From Aeromicrobium panaciterrae (GTDB taxonomy: Bacteria; Actinomycetota; Actinomycetes; Propionibacteriales; Nocardioidaceae), in assembly GCF_031457275.1 (NCBI RefSeq), contig NZ_JAVDWH010000001.1:2232001-2296000 (forward strand): 64,000 nt of DNA. Direction: 5' to 3'. Below, piece after piece: positions 17,731 through 26,921 of this stretch (position 1 is the first letter of the stretch; every line of letters starts with the position of its first letter). The notes beneath the pieces were generated by a model. That model searched no databases, was not told the DNA's origin, and saw only the letters and a program-made list of their open reading frames with translations. Position numbers and translations under genes: made by a program.

Positions 17731-20046
17731 CCCCTGAGCGTCTCGAACGGTGCCGAGTCGCCCCTGGACGACATCGGCTGGCTGCGGACGTGCCAACAAG
17801 AAGCCCTGCACCGAGTCGACCGACAGGGCGCGCAAGGCCTCAAGCTGGTCATCTGTCTCGACCCCCTCAGCCACCACACTCAGACCGCAACTGTGAGCCG
17901 CATTGACCATGAGCATCAGCAGGTCCCGTGCTCCAGCCACTGTGGACGTGACGAACTGTCGGTCGATCTTGAGCGTGTCGACCGGAAGCTGCTGGAGCTG
18001 GGCGATGGATGTGTAGCCGGTACCGAAGTCGTCAATGCTGATCGAGATACCCATCTCTCTGAGCGCGACGAGGTGCGCGGTGGCGGCTGGCACGTCGATG
18101 AGCACGCTCTCGGTGATTTCTAACACGAGGCGGTGGGCCGCCAATCCGGAGCTGGCAAGTGCGCCCGTGACGTCGCTGATGATCCCGACATCCGCGAGAT
18201 GTCGGCCCGAGATGTTGACTGCGACAGTGAGGTCCGCGTACCGCTCGGGCTCGTCCTCTGACCACTGGGCAAGCTGACGAGTCGCCTCCCGTAGACCCCA
18301 ACGGTCGATGTCACAGATCAGGTCAGACTTCTCCGCAACCGGGATGAAGGTGTCGGGCTGCTGCAAGCCGAGGCCTGGCCTCGGCCAGCGAATCAGTGCT
18401 TCGTACCCCTCCACGTCACCGGTTTCGACAGCGACGACCGGCTGGTAGTACAGGACGAACTCTCCGTTTGCGAGAGCTGCGCCAAGCGCGGTTTCGATCG
18501 CGTTCTGCTCACTCAGCTCGCGACGAAGCGCGTCACCGAACACATGTGATCGACCACGCCCGGCCTCCCTCGCTCGGTGACTCGCGACGTCGGCCTCGTG
18601 GAGCAACTGAGCAGCCTTTGTTCCAGCATCCATGCTGTAGGCGATCCCGACACTTGCCCCGACGGTGATGTTGATCCCGCCGACATCGAACGGAACAGCC
18701 AGAGCCTCGACGATTCGGTCGGCCAGATCGATTGCCTCCGACTCAGAGCTCAGCAGCTCAAGAAGGACGGCGAACTCGTCGCCGCCCAGACGACCGACCG
18801 TGTCACCGTCGCGAGCGCATTGGCGCATTCGTCGCGCCGTCTCCCTCAGCACTTCATCACCCGCGCGGTGCCCGAACTTGTCGTTGACGGCTTTGAATCG
18901 GTCAAGGTCGATGAACAGCAACGCCGAGAGCGTCCCGGCGCGCTGTCCGCGGTGCAGAGCAGCCTCGACCTGGGCGAGCACCGAGGCACGATTGGCGAGT
19001 CCGGTCAGCGAGTCGTGCGCGACCTCGTGGGACAGCACGCCCTGGAGTTGGTCGCGCTGCGACGCCGTGGCGACGACCTCCCTGATTGCCAGACTCATCC
19101 GCGCGACGACGAGCAGGAAGAGAGCTGTCGAACAAACCACGACGGCCCAAGCGTCGCCTGGGTCGCCGACGGCCAACTGGGCTGCCAGTGTCAGGGGTGC
19201 TACCAGAACGGCAGCCGTCAGAGCGATGACGCGTCGGGGGCTGAGTGGCTGCGGCTCCTGCGTGGTCGAGTCACCCAATTGAGTCATCGAGGGATGCAGG
19301 GCCGCCGCACCCCACAACACGTAGGACGCGAGCCACAAGAGGTCCAGTGCCTCGTTGTAGCCTCCGCTCAGTTCGGTCGCGGCGAACACGCTGTCAGCGA
19401 GGATCTGGAGCAGTACTGCCCCAGTGAGGAAGCGAAACGCAGCGGTCCGCGCTCCCGCCGTGGTGATGAGCAGCGCCAGAAGTGCCAAAAGCAAGATGTC
19501 GCCTGCCGGGTAGGCAACGGCAACCAACCGGTCAATCCACGGCGCGTCAGTCCCATTGATGAGCGACTCGGCCACCAACACCCACGACAGAAGGCCGAAG
19601 CTGACCGTGACGATGACACTGTCGATCAGCCCAGCCGGGTCGGGCCCTCTGCGACGGAGACGGATGAGCACTGCCAAACCGGCGCCCAGTAGCGGGTATG
19701 CGGCGATGTAGAGCCCGTCAGCGGGGGTCGGGAACAGGTCAGCGCGGCCCGCCGCCTCGTACCAGCTGTACAGCACGTCTGCCGAGACCCACGAGAGTTG
19801 ACCCCCGGCCATGAGTAGCCACGGCAGGCGCCGGCTGGGGCGGCGCAGTCGAACTCCGACCATGATGGCTGCGACACACGAGGCCCCGACAGCCACGTAG
19901 AACGCGTCTTGCGGGACGCCTGCCGGCATGGCGGGATAGGCGATCAGCGCCAACGCGCCCCCACCCAAGTAGAGCTGCCACCACTGCCTGGTCACGCGCC
20001 TCCTCGGGCTTGTCCGTCGACCAATCATGGCCCCTGACAGGTTCAT
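17707..20046 (-). CDS. Membrane GGDEF-EAL c-di-GMP turnover protein
   Basis: A 779-residue protein. Residues 20-320 contain about eight to ten hydrophobic segments forming an uncharacterised membrane sensor. The diguanylate cyclase domain follows (DSLTGLANR at about 345, intact GGDEF at 421-425). The EAL phosphodiesterase domain starts around 515, with YEALIRW at 548-554 and the catalytic set AVNIS, EITES, DDFGTGYTS, LKIDRQF, AEGVE and QGFLLARP all present. Both activities could work, so net direction cannot be predicted. An RxxD inhibitory site (product-binding) is not apparent just before GGDEF (the preceding stretch is RDGDTVGRL). The start is uncertain (ATG 20046 or 20028). It sits 15 nt after dprA, inside the segment flanked by 22-bp repeats. 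Confidence 0.92.
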   Translation of the reverse strand: MNLSGAMIGRRTSPRRRVTRQWWQLYLGGGALALIAYPAMPAGVPQDAFYVAVGASCVAAIMVGVRLRRPSRRLPWLLMAGGQLSWVSADVLYSWYEAAGRADLFPTPADGLYIAAYPLLGAGLAVLIRLRRRGPDPAGLIDSVIVTVSFGLLSWVLVAESLINGTDAPWIDRLVAVAYPAGDILLLALLALLITTAGARTAAFRFLTGAVLLQILADSVFAATELSGGYNEALDLLWLASYVLWGAAALHPSMTQLGDSTTQEPQPLSPRRVIALTAAVLVAPLTLAAQLAVGDPGDAWAVVVCSTALFLLVVARMSLAIREVVATASQRDQLQGVLSHEVAHDSLTGLANRASVLAQVEAALHRGQRAGTLSALLFIDLDRFKAVNDKFGHRAGDEVLRETARRMRQCARDGDTVGRLGGDEFAVLLELLSSESEAIDLADRIVEALAVPFDVGGINITVGASVGIAYSMDAGTKAAQLLHEADVASHRAREAGRGRSHVFGDALRRELSEQNAIETALGAALANGEFVLYYQPVVAVETGDVEGYEALIRWPRPGLGLQQPDTFIPVAEKSDLICDIDRWGLREATRQLAQWSEDEPERYADLTVAVNISGRHLADVGIISDVTGALASSGLAAHRLVLEITESVLIDVPAATAHLVALREMGISISIDDFGTGYTSIAQLQQLPVDTLKIDRQFVTSTVAGARDLLMLMVNAAHSCGLSVVAEGVETDDQLEALRALSVDSVQGFLLARPQPADVVQGRLGTVRDAQGLQLRTEG

Positions 20047-20061
20047 CCCGCGGCCAATTGG

Positions 20062-20083
20062 TCAGCCGACGTCGGCGCGCCGC
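20062..20083 (-). repeat. 22-bp direct repeat, copy 2 (dprA 3' end)
   Basis: Encodes the last residues RRADVG and stop of DprA; identical to 17326-17347. See that entry. Confidence 0.8.
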
Positions 20084-21195
20084 GCGAGGATCCAGCCCGA
20101 CCCGAAGCGCACGACCAAACCTCGACGTTCGAGCAGATCGAGCGAGGTCTGCACTTCACGAGCCGTGAGCCGCACCCCAGACGCAATCTCCGTCAGCGAG
20201 CGTCCGATTCTCCAGTCGACCCCGTCGAGGGTCTTGCGTGCTGCGGGTGGAAGTCGATCGAACTCTGTACTGGGAATGGCTTCCGGCGTGGACGTCTCTG
20301 CTCCAAGACCTCGCAACTCTTCGACGACGTTCTTTCCATTCGTCACGAGCACAGCCTTGCCGGTGCGAATGGATTCGTGCGTGCCTGACGACTGCTTCGA
20401 AGTGACCGGTCCGGGCAGCGCCATCGTTGTGCGGCCAAGTTGGTCAGCCCAGTTGAGCGTGTTGAGCGAGCCGCTGCGCACCGCCGCTTCGATGACGACC
20501 GTGCCCTGACTCAGCGCGGCAATGATCCGGTTGCGCGACAAGAACCGCCCCTTGAGCGGATGGGCGCCTGGCATTTGCTCACTCACCACCAGACCGGTGT
20601 CGGCGATTGCAGCGATCAATGCGCCGTGTCCTGCCGGGTAGTCAACGTCGGCTCCGCAGGCGAGAACCGCAACTGTCGGCTTGTTCATGAGCAGGGCGCC
20701 TCGGTGGGCACATCCATCGACTCCGAAAGCCGCTCCGCTGACAATCGTGAAGCCTGCGTCCGTGCAGTCCGCTGCGAGCTCAGAGGCTGACTCGGCACCA
20801 TATGTCGTGCAGTCCCGAGCCCCGACGATGGCCACACTCTCCTCTGTCAGCTGAGCAAGATTCCCATTGCCGCGGATCCACAGGCCGATCGGAGCGCCCG
20901 CCGTGCCATGCAGCGGCTCGATGTGATCGAGGTCAGATAGCGAGGTGGGCCAGCCTGGGTCGTCCGGGCACAGCCATCGCAGACCACTCGCCTTGGCCCG
21001 CGCCTTGACCTCGTCCAGCGCAGTGCGCATGCCCAACGCTCTGTCGGACCACCCAGCCGGAACACGCACGCTCGAGTCGCCCCGCGCACCCGCCACGATG
21101 CGCCCGGGTTCGTGGTGTGCGAGCAGGTCGCGAAGACGAGGATCACCGGGTTCGGCGATCAGACTCAACGCCAATCGATCCTGCTTCTCCGTCAC
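20062..21195 (-). CDS. dprA: DNA-processing protein DprA
   Basis: A 377-residue Rossmann-like protein that loads RecA on incoming single-stranded DNA during transformation in competent bacteria. Core motifs: VAIVGARDCTTYG, TIVSGAAFGVDGCAHRGAL, ACGADVDYPAGH, LKGRFLSRNRIIAALSQGTVVIEA, and LPGPVTSKQSSGTHESIR. A C-terminal winged-helix (about 310-377, with LTAREVQTSLDLLERRGLV) is present. The start overlaps the comM stop by 4 bp. Most actinobacteria carry it without known competence, so its role here may be recombination in general. Confidence 0.95.
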   Translation of the reverse strand: MTEKQDRLALSLIAEPGDPRLRDLLAHHEPGRIVAGARGDSSVRVPAGWSDRALGMRTALDEVKARAKASGLRWLCPDDPGWPTSLSDLDHIEPLHGTAGAPIGLWIRGNGNLAQLTEESVAIVGARDCTTYGAESASELAADCTDAGFTIVSGAAFGVDGCAHRGALLMNKPTVAVLACGADVDYPAGHGALIAAIADTGLVVSEQMPGAHPLKGRFLSRNRIIAALSQGTVVIEAAVRSGSLNTLNWADQLGRTTMALPGPVTSKQSSGTHESIRTGKAVLVTNGKNVVEELRGLGAETSTPEAIPSTEFDRLPPAARKTLDGVDWRIGRSLTEIASGVRLTAREVQTSLDLLERRGLVVRFGSGWILARRADVG

Positions 21196-22778
21196 GGTCT
21201 TGAGACCTGAACGAGATCGCGCATGGCGCTGCCGAGCGGTGTTCCGCGTCGGAGGGACAATGCCGTGTCGACGTCATCTCCGGTCGGAACATCGTGACCG
21301 TGCAGGTCCGCGACGCTCCACGAAAGGCGCAATATGCGGTCGGCCGAGCGCGCATTGAGCTTGTTGGTGCGTAGCTGCTGATCGACCATCACGCGCCCTT
21401 CCTCACTGACCGGCCATTGCTTGCGCAGCTCAACGCCGGGAACGGCACTGTTGAGCGTCCACGGCGTGCCGCTCAGCCGGCGTTGCTGTCGCTCGCGGGC
21501 CTCGACAACCGTGCCGGCGAGTTCGGCTGTCGAACGGGCGCCTGACATTGCAGTCACGAGTTCCGGGCGCGCGAGTGCAGACAACGAGCGATGGATGTCG
21601 ATTCGATCGCGAATCGGTCCGGACAGTCGATCGGCATAACGGCGACGACTCAACGGCGAACACCGGCATTGGTCGCTCACCGAGCTGGCCAATCCGCAGG
21701 GACACGGATTGGCAGCCAAGATGAGCTGGAAGCGGGCGGGATAGGCGGCGGTGAGGGCTGCCCTCGAGACCACGACATGCCCGCTCTCAAGCGGTTGCCG
21801 CAACGCCTCGAGGACATTGGAGGCGAACTCCGGCGCCTCATCGAGGAACAACACGCCGTTATGGGCGAGCGACAGCGCGCCTGGCCGGATGACCTTGCTG
21901 CCGCCGCCGACAATCGACACTGCGCTGGCGGTGTGGTGTGGATCAAGAAACGGTGGACGCGTGAGAAGTGGTGCATCGCTCGGCAGCACCCCCGCAACCG
22001 AATGAACGGCGCTGACCGCGAGCGACTGATCGTGAGTCAGATCAGGCAGCAGTCCTGGCAACCGCTGAGCAAGCATCGTCTTGCCGATGCCTGGCGGACC
22101 TGTCATGAGCATGTGATGACCGCCCGCCGCAGCAATCACCAACGCCATGCGAGCGTCCTCCTGACCGGCGATGTCCGCGAGGTCGAGATGAGCCAGACGC
22201 TCGGCAGACGTCCACGACATTCCCGGTATCTCGTCGAGTGGCGGCACCGGTGGGTCGTCCGGTTCTTCGGTGCCCGTCAGCAATGCCACCGCCTGGCGCA
22301 GCGAGCGAACGCCCACGACGGTGATCCCTCGCACAAGTTCTGCCTCGGGCACGTTGACCTCGGGCACATAGACCCGTTCAAAGCCGGCTTCCGCGGCAGC
22401 CAGCGTCGCAGGAAGGACACCGCGTATCGCCCGCAACCGCCCATCAAGGGCCAGTTCTCCGAGGAATGCCGCGCCAGCGAGTCGTTCGGCGGGCACCAGC
22501 GACTTCGCCGCGAACACCGCGAGAGCGATCGCGAGGTCGTAGTGCGATCCAGACTTGGGCAGCGTCGAGGGCGCAAGGTTGATCGTCACGAGTTGATCGG
22601 GCCAGGTCGTACCGGAGTTGGCTACGGCTGATCGGCATCGGTCACGAGCTTCACTGACCATCGTGTCGGCCAGTCCGACGAGAACTGTCCTCGGCAAGCC
22701 ACCTCCGATGTGGACTTCGATCTCGATCGGCCGACCCGAGAGCCCATCGAGAGTGACTGAGTGCGTGGGAGCGCTCAT
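21192..22778 (-). CDS. comM: YifB/ComM family Mg-chelatase-like AAA+ ATPase
   Basis: A 528-residue protein with an N-terminal Lon-protease-like S5 fold domain (about 1-190), a AAA+ module (Walker A TGPPGIGKTML, Walker B VLFLDEAPEF) and a C-terminal Mg-chelatase-like helical domain. A short cysteine cluster (NPCPCG...DQCRC) typical of the family is visible. ComM of Vibrio cholerae is a branch-migration helicase acting in transformation; the homologue here probably processes recombination intermediates. It overlaps dprA by 4 bp and yraN by 1 bp. Confidence 0.93.
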   Translation of the reverse strand: MSAPTHSVTLDGLSGRPIEIEVHIGGGLPRTVLVGLADTMVSEARDRCRSAVANSGTTWPDQLVTINLAPSTLPKSGSHYDLAIALAVFAAKSLVPAERLAGAAFLGELALDGRLRAIRGVLPATLAAAEAGFERVYVPEVNVPEAELVRGITVVGVRSLRQAVALLTGTEEPDDPPVPPLDEIPGMSWTSAERLAHLDLADIAGQEDARMALVIAAAGGHHMLMTGPPGIGKTMLAQRLPGLLPDLTHDQSLAVSAVHSVAGVLPSDAPLLTRPPFLDPHHTASAVSIVGGGSKVIRPGALSLAHNGVLFLDEAPEFASNVLEALRQPLESGHVVVSRAALTAAYPARFQLILAANPCPCGLASSVSDQCRCSPLSRRRYADRLSGPIRDRIDIHRSLSALARPELVTAMSGARSTAELAGTVVEARERQQRRLSGTPWTLNSAVPGVELRKQWPVSEEGRVMVDQQLRTNKLNARSADRILRLSWSVADLHGHDVPTGDDVDTALSLRRGTPLGSAMRDLVQVSRP

Positions 22779-23140
22779 CAGGCCACGCCAGCAATGCGTT
22801 CGACGACGGGTCCGCCCCGCGGACGGAGCGACACCGACACCACATCGATGCGCACACTCGGCGGCTCGATGTCATGCACCTCGAGCCAGTGCATTGCCAG
22901 TCGGCGCAACCGCATGGCCTTGTGACCTGTCACGGCTTCGAACGGGCCACCGTAGTCGGAGCTGCCGCGGGTCTTGACCTCGCAGATCACCAGAGTCGAG
23001 CCGTCTCGCGCGACGATGTCGATCTCACCGAACTTGCAGGTCCAGTTGCGGGCCAGGATGACCATGCCGAGCGATATGAGGTGCTCGGCAGCGACATTCT
23101 CTCCGAAGGTCCCGATGGCCTTGTTGCGCGCGTACGTCAT
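22778..23140 (-). CDS. YraN family (UPF0102) endonuclease-like protein
   Basis: A 120-residue protein of the restriction-endonuclease-like fold. The putative nuclease motif is visible as GEIDIVARDG then VICEVKTR, preceded by GENVAAEHLISLG. Substrate unknown. It is the usual first gene before comM-dprA in actinobacteria and shares one base with comM. Confidence 0.92.
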   Translation of the reverse strand: MTYARNKAIGTFGENVAAEHLISLGMVILARNWTCKFGEIDIVARDGSTLVICEVKTRGSSDYGGPFEAVTGHKAMRLRRLAMHWLEVHDIEPPSVRIDVVSVSLRPRGGPVVERIAGVA

Positions 23141-23227
23141 CTCCCGAGCCTTGTCGGAACACGTCAGTACGAGTGCCGTCCAGAACTGCTCTGTGGACGA
23201 CCGATCAGCGAGGCAGCGCTGTGGAAA

Positions 23228-23539
23228 TCAGTCAGCCGACGGAAGCTGGGTTTCGGACTCCTGCAGCTCCTCGACGTTGACGTCTTTGAACGTCAGCACC
23301 TTGACGGTCTTGGCGAAGCGAGCGGGACGGTAGATGTCCCACACCCACGCGTCGCTCATCGTGACTTCGAAGTACGCATCGCCAGTCTCCGAGCGCACCT
23401 TCACATCGACGGCGTTGCACAGATAGAAGCGCCGATCGGTTTCGACGACATACTTGAAGATAGAGACGACATCGCGATATTCGCGGTAGAGCGCCAGCTC
23501 CATCTCAGACTCATAGCGTTCGAGGTCTTCACTGCTCAC
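23228..23539 (-). CDS. DUF2469 family protein
   Basis: A 103-residue actinobacterial protein (equivalent of Rv2901c), beginning MSSEDLERYESEMELALYRE and containing FKYVVETDRRFYLCN and FEVTMSDAWVWDIYRP. Function unknown. It overlaps the end of rnhB by 11 bp, so it is probably translationally coupled. The N-terminal acidic, Tyr-rich helix and aromatic-rich sheet are conserved features of the family. Confidence 0.9.
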   Translation of the reverse strand: MSSEDLERYESEMELALYREYRDVVSIFKYVVETDRRFYLCNAVDVKVRSETGDAYFEVTMSDAWVWDIYRPARFAKTVKVLTFKDVNVEELQESETQLPSAD

Positions 23540-24185
23540 GGACTGCTCCCTCCATCGCTGCTCGTACGTTGACGTATCGCCTACGGTGCTCTGGGCACGG
23601 GCCGTGCTCGTCGAGCTTCTCCTGGTGGAGCGACGTGCAGTAACCCTTGTGCGTGGCGAAATCGTATGCCGGATATTCCTCGTGCAGCTGCACCATGATC
23701 CGATCGCGTGTCACTTTGGCGACGATGGATGCAGCGGCGATCGATGCCGCCACCCGGTCGCCCTTCCAGACCGCGAGCCCCGGAACACCTAGCCCATCGA
23801 CAGGGAAGCCGTCAGTCAGCACGTAGCCGGGCCGAACGGCAAGGCGAGCCAGTGCGCGGCGCAGGGCTGAGATGTTGGCGACGTGCATGCCCATCTGATC
23901 GCAGTCGGGCGCCGAAACAATGACGACTGATACGTCGGTGGCACGCTTCATGATCAGGTCGAAGCACTTTTCGCGACGCGCCTCAGTCAGCAGCTTCGAG
24001 TCTGCGATGCCCGGGATCGGCCGATCCAACACGACGGCAGCGGCGACCAGAGGGCCCGCACAGGCGCCGCGACCGGCTTCGTCGACTCCAGCCACGGGAG
24101 TCAGTCCCTGACGGGCTAGCGCGCGCTCAAAGCCGTACAAGCCGGCATCGCGCCGGATCGTCGCACCTTTGGCGAACTGCGTCAT
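23529..24185 (-). CDS. rnhB: Ribonuclease HII
   Basis: A 218-residue enzyme removing ribonucleotides and RNA primers from DNA. The start is ATG 24185, which overlaps the lepB stop (ATGA); the longer frame to 24248 lies inside lepB. Catalytic acids occur in VAGVDEAGRGACAGPL (Asp-Glu), in VLTDGFPV, and in ASIVAKVTRDRIM; the AGIADSK-type motif reads PGIADSKLL. Confidence 0.95.
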   Translation of the reverse strand: MTQFAKGATIRRDAGLYGFERALARQGLTPVAGVDEAGRGACAGPLVAAAVVLDRPIPGIADSKLLTEARREKCFDLIMKRATDVSVVIVSAPDCDQMGMHVANISALRRALARLAVRPGYVLTDGFPVDGLGVPGLAVWKGDRVAASIAAASIVAKVTRDRIMVQLHEEYPAYDFATHKGYCTSLHQEKLDEHGPCPEHRRRYVNVRAAMEGAVREQ

Positions 24186-24847
24186 TTGCCGTTGACGGCT
24201 TCGAAGGACGAGGGCTTGTGAATGATGCCGGCACGCTTCCACGGCCATACGCGCAGCCAGGCCTTGCCGACGACCGCCTTCTCAGCGATGAAGCCGCCAC
24301 CGGGATCGCCCAGGTGGGACCGGGAGTCGGCCGAGTTGCCGCGATTGTCGCCCATGACCCACAAGTGGCCCTGGGGAACCTTGACGTCGAACTTCTCGGT
24401 GCTGGCGGGTCCGGACTGGTCAAGAAGGTACGGCTCGTTGAGCGTCGTACCGTTGACCGTCAGCTTGCCTGCCGCGGTGCAGCAGACGACCTCGTCGCCG
24501 CCGACGCCGATCACGCGCTTGATGAGGTGACCGCCGGTCGGGAACAGGCCTACCGTTTCGAGTGCCCGCTGAAGTGGGTTGGAAGCATGACGAGACTCAT
24601 CCTCGCCCAGCCATCCACCCGGATCGTCAAACACGACAATGTCGCCGCGCTTGGCCTCTCCGGCCCAGTAGGAAACCTTCTGAACCAGGAGCTTGTCGTC
24701 GACAAGCATCGTGGGCTCCATCGATTCCGATGGAATGTAGAAGGCCTGCAGGAAGAACGTCTTGACGATCACCGCCATCACCATCGCGGTGATGACCAGA
24801 AGGATCGACTCCTGCCAGACGGGGAGCTGTCGTCGCTTCTCAGTCAC
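24182..24847 (-). CDS. lepB: Signal peptidase I
   Basis: A 221-residue membrane protease that removes Sec and Tat signal peptides. One N-terminal membrane helix (about residues 13-34) is followed by the catalytic Ser42 in PSESMEPTM and the general-base Lys110 in HLIKRVIGVGGDEV. The box E motif is VMGDNRGNSADSR. A vicinal Cys pair (VVCCTAAG) follows the Lys region, as in other actinobacterial type I peptidases. It lies downstream of rplS as in mycobacteria. Confidence 0.96.
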   Translation of the reverse strand: MTEKRRQLPVWQESILLVITAMVMAVIVKTFFLQAFYIPSESMEPTMLVDDKLLVQKVSYWAGEAKRGDIVVFDDPGGWLGEDESRHASNPLQRALETVGLFPTGGHLIKRVIGVGGDEVVCCTAAGKLTVNGTTLNEPYLLDQSGPASTEKFDVKVPQGHLWVMGDNRGNSADSRSHLGDPGGGFIAEKAVVGKAWLRVWPWKRAGIIHKPSSFEAVNGK

Positions 24848-24890
24848 GCGGTGAGCCTAGCCGTAGCGCACAACGCACGAACGAGGGCGC

Positions 24891-25241
24891 TCAGTCCTCG
24901 CGCTTTTCCTTGATCTTGGCAGCCTTGCCGCGCAGGTTGCGGAGGTAGTAGAGCTTGGCGCGACGAACGTCACCGCGGCTGGCGATCTCGATCTTCTCGA
25001 TCACCGGGGTGTGCAGCGGGAACGTACGCTCAACACCGACACCGAAGCTGATCTTGCGGACCGTGAAGGTACGGCCGATGCCGGAACCCTGGACCTTGAG
25101 GCAGACGCCCTTGAACACCTGGATGCGCGAGCGGCTTCCCTCGATCACGCGAACGTGAACTTCAAGGGTGTCGCCGGCGCGAAAGTTGGGGAGGTCGGTG
25201 CGGAGTGACTCGCCCGAGACCTGGTCGATGATGTTCGTCAT
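24891..25241 (-). CDS. rplS: 50S ribosomal protein L19
   Basis: A 116-residue L19. The start is ATG 25241 with a GAGGAG site 6 nt before; the open frame to 25271 has no ribosome site. Conserved motifs: [51 protein letters not shown] and the C-terminal [21 protein letters not shown]19 lies at the 30S-50S interface. It normally follows trmD directly, but here an ammonium transporter gene lies between. Confidence 0.97.
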   Translation of the reverse strand: MTNIIDQVSGESLRTDLPNFRAGDTLEVHVRVIEGSRSRIQVFKGVCLKVQGSGIGRTFTVRKISFGVGVERTFPLHTPVIEKIEIASRGDVRRAKLYYLRNLRGKAAKIKEKRED

Positions 25242-25314
25242 TGCTGTCTCCTCGCTGGTGCCACAGGTCACTCACGGATTGCTAAGAAAAATGAAGGATC
25301 GTACGGCGGTCGGC

Positions 25315-25340
25315 GATGGTGCCCCTGCGGCAGAACCATC
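25315..25340 (-). promoter_or_regulatory. Hairpin upstream of rplS
   Basis: GATGGT pairs with ACCATC, with an inner GCC/GGC stem, 74-99 nt before the rplS start. It is in the likely 5' leader and may be a translational control element or chance. Confidence 0.35.
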
Positions 25341-25366
25341 CTGCGCCAAGGGTCAATCTTGCCATA

Positions 25367-25411
25367 GCGGACGGGTGCGGAGGAAATCCGCCTGGACCGA
25401 AGGCCGTCCGC
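25367..25411. promoter_or_regulatory. Nested inverted repeat between amtB and rplS
   Basis: An outer perfect 8-bp repeat (GCGGACGG / CCGTCCGC) encloses an inner 5-bp stem (GCGGA / TCCGC, 25377-25391). The 305-bp gap 25242-25546 holds this element, the hairpin next to rplS and the amtB terminator, but no gene. Confidence 0.35.
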
Positions 25412-25502
25412 GGCCGAAGCGTCTGGGCGGGTTGAACGTCCCGCGGCCAAGCCGCCACTGTGAAACCTGGTGGGATACCTCCCAAACCCAAGGCAACGCA
25501 GA

Positions 25503-25532
25503 ACGCGCCCGCCAAGGTTCTGGCGGGCGCGT
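25503..25532 (-). terminator. Strong hairpin terminator after amtB copy 1
   Basis: A perfect 12-bp GC-rich stem with a 6-nt loop, 14 nt beyond the amtB stop. The downstream U-content is low (TTCTGCGTT), common for actinobacterial terminators. It insulates rplS from the transporter gene. Confidence 0.75.
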
Positions 25533-25546
25533 CCTGATGGAACTGA

Positions 25547-26836
25547 TCAGTTGAGGGCGTAACCCTCTTCACCGTGGAGCACCGAGTCGATGCCCGCGGC
25601 TTCTTCGTCCGCCTTGACGCGGAATCCGATCGTCTTGTCGATGATCGTGCCCAGGATGTAGGCAACGATGAACGAGTAGAGACCGATGGCGAACGCCGGG
25701 ATGGCCTGGAGCACGAGCTGCTCGAGGTTGCCACCACCAGTGAACAGGCCGGTACCGATCGCGAAGAACCCGAGGAACAGCGTTCCGATGAGGCCGCCGA
25801 CAAGGTGGATGCCGACAACATCGAGGGAGTCATCGAATCCGAGCTTGTACTTGAACTCGATCGCGATCGCGCACACGCCACCAGCAAGGAGGCCGAGCAC
25901 GATGGCCCAGTGCGGCGAAAGGTTGGCACACGCCGGCGTGATCGCGACGAGTCCCGCGACAATTCCGGATGCGGCACCCACAGCGGTGGCCTTGCCGTTC
26001 TTGAAGTGCTCAACCAAGATCCAGCCGAGCAGCGCAGCCGCAGGAGCGACGAGCGTGTTGACGTAGATCAGGCCAGCGGAACCGTTGGTGCCGGGCGTGC
26101 CGGTGGCCAGTGCAGCGCCGCCGTTGAAGCCGAACCAGCCGAACCACAGGATCGCTGCGCCGATGAGCACGAGCGGAACGTTGTGGGGCTTGTTGAGCTC
26201 ACGGCTGAAGTTGACGCGCTTGCCGAGAACGAGTGCGAGTGCGAGTGCAGCGGCACCAGCGTTGATGTGGACCGCAGTACCACCGGCGTAGTCGATCGTG
26301 AACTTGTCAGCGATGTCGAGGTGAGTGCTGAGCTGTCCAACCCAACCGGTGAAGGTCGGTACGCCCTTGTCGTCAACCGTGAACGCGAAGACCCAAGCAG
26401 CAACCGGGAAGTAGACGAGCGTCGCGAAAAGACCCGCGAACACCATCCACGGGAAGAAGCGAGCGCGGTCGGCGATGGCACCGGAAACCAGCGCGACCGT
26501 GATGATCGCGAACGTGGCACCGAAGATGACACCAGCGAGGGTCAGCTCGCCGCCGCCGCCGAAGGCAGCCTTCGCAGTGTCAGCGAGTCCGAAGTCGGAG
26601 AATGCGTCGCCGACGATCTCGGGGATCCAGTCCCCCTTGCTGCCGTCAACGAAGGACATGTTGAAGCCGTAGAGCACCCAGAGCACGGCCACGAGGCCCA
26701 TAGCTCCGAAGCTCAGCATCATCATGGAGACGACGCTCTTGGCCTTAACCAAACCTCCATAGAAGAACGCCAGTCCCGGCGTCATGAAGAGAACCAGGGC
26801 TGCGCTCAGCAGCAACCAGGCAGATGACAGATCCAT
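25547..26836 (-). CDS. amtB: Ammonium transporter Amt, copy 1
   Basis: A 429-residue Amt/MEP/Rh channel with about eleven membrane helices. The start is ATG 26836 after a GAGAGG site; the upstream extension to 26863 lacks one. Family motifs: FMTPGLAFFYGGLV (helix 1), DYAGGTAVHINAGAAALALALVLGKR, LWFGWFGFNGG, and FDDSLDVVGIHLVGG with the twin-histidine pore residues (His in VHINAG and GIHLVGG). It is preceded by a GlnR-like operator, followed by its own terminator, and placed between trmD and rplS, which usually adjoin. It has no PII partner gene at this site. It is more distant from the other two copies than they are from each other. Confidence 0.95.
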   Translation of the reverse strand: MDLSSAWLLLSAALVLFMTPGLAFFYGGLVKAKSVVSMMMLSFGAMGLVAVLWVLYGFNMSFVDGSKGDWIPEIVGDAFSDFGLADTAKAAFGGGGELTLAGVIFGATFAIITVALVSGAIADRARFFPWMVFAGLFATLVYFPVAAWVFAFTVDDKGVPTFTGWVGQLSTHLDIADKFTIDYAGGTAVHINAGAAALALALVLGKRVNFSRELNKPHNVPLVLIGAAILWFGWFGFNGGAALATGTPGTNGSAGLIYVNTLVAPAAALLGWILVEHFKNGKATAVGAASGIVAGLVAITPACANLSPHWAIVLGLLAGGVCAIAIEFKYKLGFDDSLDVVGIHLVGGLIGTLFLGFFAIGTGLFTGGGNLEQLVLQAIPAFAIGLYSFIVAYILGTIIDKTIGFRVKADEEAAGIDSVLHGEEGYALN

Positions 26837-26921
26837 GCGAAATACCTCTCGTGAAGGGTCCATCCGAATGGTGCAGCTTCATTGCTGCCCGGAAGGAATG
26901 ACGAGAGTCTGTCGACGGGAA

